Source of the DNA: Erythrobacter sp. | Lineage (GTDB): Bacteria > Pseudomonadota > Alphaproteobacteria > Sphingomonadales > Sphingomonadaceae | Assembly (NCBI RefSeq): GCF_030066995.1 | Contig: NZ_JASJAP010000001.1 | Coordinates: forward strand, 1 to 64,000 | DNA length: 64,000 nucleotides | Direction of reading: 5' to 3' | Shown here: in pieces, positions 62,295 through 64,000 of the stretch | Numbering within the stretch: the stretch's first letter is position 1 | Layout: every line of letters begins with the position of its first letter | The notes under the pieces: generated by a model | Databases searched by the model: none | The model's input: the letters and a program-made list of their open reading frames with translations, nothing else | What the model was told of the DNA's origin: nothing | Made by a program: the position numbers and the translations under genes

Positions 62295-63473
62295 TTATGT
62301 CTTGCGCAATTCCTCATCGAGAAGGGCGGCAACGCGCGCAATATCCGGAAAGCCCTCCGCAACCCAGCGGCGCTCGATCCTTTGCAGAATTCGCGCGACC
62401 TGCGGCCCGGCGGCGACGCCGCGCGCGACGATCTCACCGCCTTTGAGAGGGAAGGTGGGCGGGGTGAAACCGGTCAACACGCCCGCATCCTCGCCCAGCA
62501 GGAGCAGGCGGTCCTGAGCGAACGCGACACCCAGCCTATAGGCCAGCGCTTTTGGGTTTGCCGGATCGTCCGCCTGGCGGTCCGCCGCGCTCACAAGCCG
62601 GGCGCGCTGGGCCTTCGACAAACGCAGCCGCGCCGCGCAGGTCTCCGCGACTTCGGGCGAGGGCGGAAGCAGCGCGGCCAGACGCCGTATCGCGTTGCGC
62701 GCGATACCCTGTTCGCCCTCGGCCCCGATCAGCGCGCCCAGATGCTCGACATGCTGGCGGCAGGCTTCGGGCAGGATCACACCCAGCACGCCGCGCTCGC
62801 GCATGCGCGCGATGGTCGCGTGCGGATCGGGCAGGGAGAGAAGCTTGATCAGTTCATCGGCGATCCGTTCGCGGCTCAGGCCCTTCAGCGTATCGGCCAT
62901 GGCCGCGCACGCGTCTTCGGCGACAGGGTCCAGTTCGGCGCCAAAGCGCGTCTGGAAGCGGTAATAGCGAAGGATGCGCAAATGATCCTCCGCGATCCGC
63001 TCCTTCGCCTCGCCGATGAACCGCACCCGGCGCGCGTCAAGGTCCGCAATCCCGCCAAAATAGTCTTCGATCTCATGGCTTTCCGGGTGGGCATAGAGCG
63101 CGTTGATGGTGAAGTCGCGGCGCGCGGCGTCCTCCCGCCATTCGGTCGCAAAAGCGATCGTCGCGCGCCTTCCATCGGTCGCAACATCGCGGCGCAGCGT
63201 TGTGATCTCGATCGGGCCGTCCTCGAACACCGCCGTCACCGTGCCGTGGTCGATGCCGGTGGGGACGATGCGAATGCCCGCTTGCCCGCATCGGTCGATG
63301 ACAGCGGCGGGCGTGTGCGTGGTCGCGCAGTCGATATCGTCCACCTCGACGCCAAGCAGCGTGTCGCGCACCGCCCCGCCGACCCAGCGGATATGATCGG
63401 CGCCAAGCGCGCGCGTAAGCGCGGCAAGGCCGGGCCGGGTGGTCCAGGAAGCGGCGGGCAAACGGTTCGTCAC
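62295..63473 (-). CDS. cca: CCA tRNA nucleotidyltransferase (poly(A) polymerase family)
   Basis: 392 residues. Class II nucleotidyltransferase core: WVGGAVRDTLLGVEVDDIDCATT with the catalytic DxD, the RRDFTINAL motif and the RIAEDHLRILRYYRF neck. It adds or repairs the CCA end of tRNA; both tRNA genes here already encode CCA, so repair is the likely use. It follows a NUDIX gene by 9 bp in one operon. Confidence 0.93.
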   Translation of the reverse strand: MTNRLPAASWTTRPGLAALTRALGADHIRWVGGAVRDTLLGVEVDDIDCATTHTPAAVIDRCGQAGIRIVPTGIDHGTVTAVFEDGPIEITTLRRDVATDGRRATIAFATEWREDAARRDFTINALYAHPESHEIEDYFGGIADLDARRVRFIGEAKERIAEDHLRILRYYRFQTRFGAELDPVAEDACAAMADTLKGLSRERIADELIKLLSLPDPHATIARMRERGVLGVILPEACRQHVEHLGALIGAEGEQGIARNAIRRLAALLPPSPEVAETCAARLRLSKAQRARLVSAADRQADDPANPKALAYRLGVAFAQDRLLLLGEDAGVLTGFTPPTFPLKGGEIVARGVAAGPQVARILQRIERRWVAEGFPDIARVAALLDEELRKT

Positions 63474-63482
63474 GCGCCGCCG

Positions 63483-64000
63483 TTAATCGCGAAGCGCGCG
63501 CACATCAATCCGGCGCGCCAGATTGAGAATGATCGCCGCGGTCACGCCCCAGATCCGAAAGCCTTCGAAATCCATCTCGTAATAGCGCCGCCATTGCCCT
63601 TTCCAGTGGACCTCGCGTTCCTCCCAATTCGCGCGGGTGAGCAGGAGATCGAGCGGGGCTTCGAACCAGGCTTCGACCTCGCTGGGGCTGGGCGTCAGCG
63701 GCAGGTCCGGCGGCACCACGCCCAGCACCGGTGTGACCAGAAAGCCGGTACCGGTGTGGTAGAGATCGCTGGTTCCGATGACGCGCACCCGATCGCGTGG
63801 CAGAGCCAGTTCCTCATCGGCCTCGCGCAGGGCGGCGGCGACCGCGTCCTCGCCCGCATCGAGCTTGCCGCCGGGAAACGCCACTTGCCCCGGGTGATCG
63901 CGCATGCCGCGCGGGCGCTGGGTGAGGATGACGCCGGGCCTCTCGCGCTGTGTCACCGCGATCAGCACGGCGGCGGGCGTTGCGCTTCCCTGCGCCAGAT
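63483..64000 (-). CDS. NUDIX hydrolase, CoA pyrophosphatase-like (5' end beyond the window)
   Basis: The visible 172 codons run to the window edge, so the start is missing. The NUDIX box reads GGKLDAGEDAVAAALREADEEL, preceded by MRDHPGQVAFPGG, the pattern of NudL-type CoA diphosphatases (UPF0035: LLTxRS...G..AFPGG). The C-terminal part (VEAWFEAPLDLLL, FRIWGVTAAIILNLARRI) also fits. Likely cleaves CoA or related pyrophosphates. Co-transcribed with cca. Confidence 0.9.
   Translation of the reverse strand, partial: LAQGSATPAAVLIAVTQRERPGVILTQRPRGMRDHPGQVAFPGGKLDAGEDAVAAALREADEELALPRDRVRVIGTSDLYHTGTGFLVTPVLGVVPPDLPLTPSPSEVEAWFEAPLDLLLTRANWEEREVHWKGQWRRYYEMDFEGFRIWGVTAAIILNLARRIDVRALRD

Overview
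This 64 kb window is GC-rich chromosomal DNA from an alphaproteobacterium, most likely order Sphingomonadales (Erythrobacteraceae-like). The assignment is inferred from gene content and order: serC-serA-hisZ followed by purA; chvI-chvG-hprK-rapZ-EIIA-HPr next to pckA; argH-lptM-lysA; rarA next to a PadR regulator; many short sphingomonad-style membrane proteins; and SOS boxes of the alphaproteobacterial GTTC-N7-GTTC form. No rRNA, CRISPR array, intact prophage or complete insertion sequence was seen.

Layout. 1-7.3 kb: the end of an outer-membrane barrel gene, divergent secreted S9 and tricorn-like peptidases, and proA with a tiny membrane ORF. 7.3-11 kb: a decayed patch holding a frameshifted chemotaxis receptor, a TonB-receptor tail and a ruined tyrosine integrase beside tRNA-Thr(UGU). 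11-21 kb: a TM2 protein, rarA with an RNase H-like partner, a PadR regulator, a glycosyltransferase, and serC-serA-hisZ with a structured serC leader. 21-24 kb: an accessory stretch between hisZ and purA, including an AT-richer DUF6438/ankyrin lipoprotein gene with an in-frame stop. 24-28 kb: purA, an L,D-transpeptidase, an ECF sigma with a membrane partner, and a winged-helix gene with an SOS box over its promoter. 28-33 kb: the argH-lptM-lysA-siroheme-synthase-like operon, tlpA and tRNA-Val(UAC). 33-41 kb: asparaginase, an MDR oxidoreductase, truA-fmt, recR, def, rmuC (with an SOS box) and a TrmH-family methyltransferase. 41-48 kb: the regulatory PTS with ChvG/ChvI and pckA. 48-53 kb: two tandem small paralogues, a gluzincin-TPR protein, a cNMP-domain flavoprotein and a TonB-like protein. 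53-64 kb: a palindrome-rich spacer, two cysteine desulfurases with a ferredoxin, a DUF4349 lipoprotein, three tandem 33-35 residue membrane microproteins behind a sigma-54-like promoter, parC, a periplasmic protein, cca and a NUDIX hydrolase cut by the window end.

Functional links. Serine, histidine, lysine, arginine and proline synthesis are represented. HPr, EIIA-Man and HprK without a sugar permease, next to ChvG/ChvI and PEP carboxykinase, fit the alphaproteobacterial regulatory PTS that couples carbon/PEP state to envelope signalling. The two perfect SOS boxes, both just upstream of starts, suggest rmuC and the unnamed winged-helix gene respond to DNA damage. Intergenic spaces carry many inverted repeats of several families plus two tandem arrays.

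The most novel-looking items are the microprotein array, the SOS-box winged-helix gene, the mosaic cysteine desulfurase and the cluster of freshly broken genes. Coordinates come from reading the sequence. Family names are from recognised motifs, with no database search behind them.
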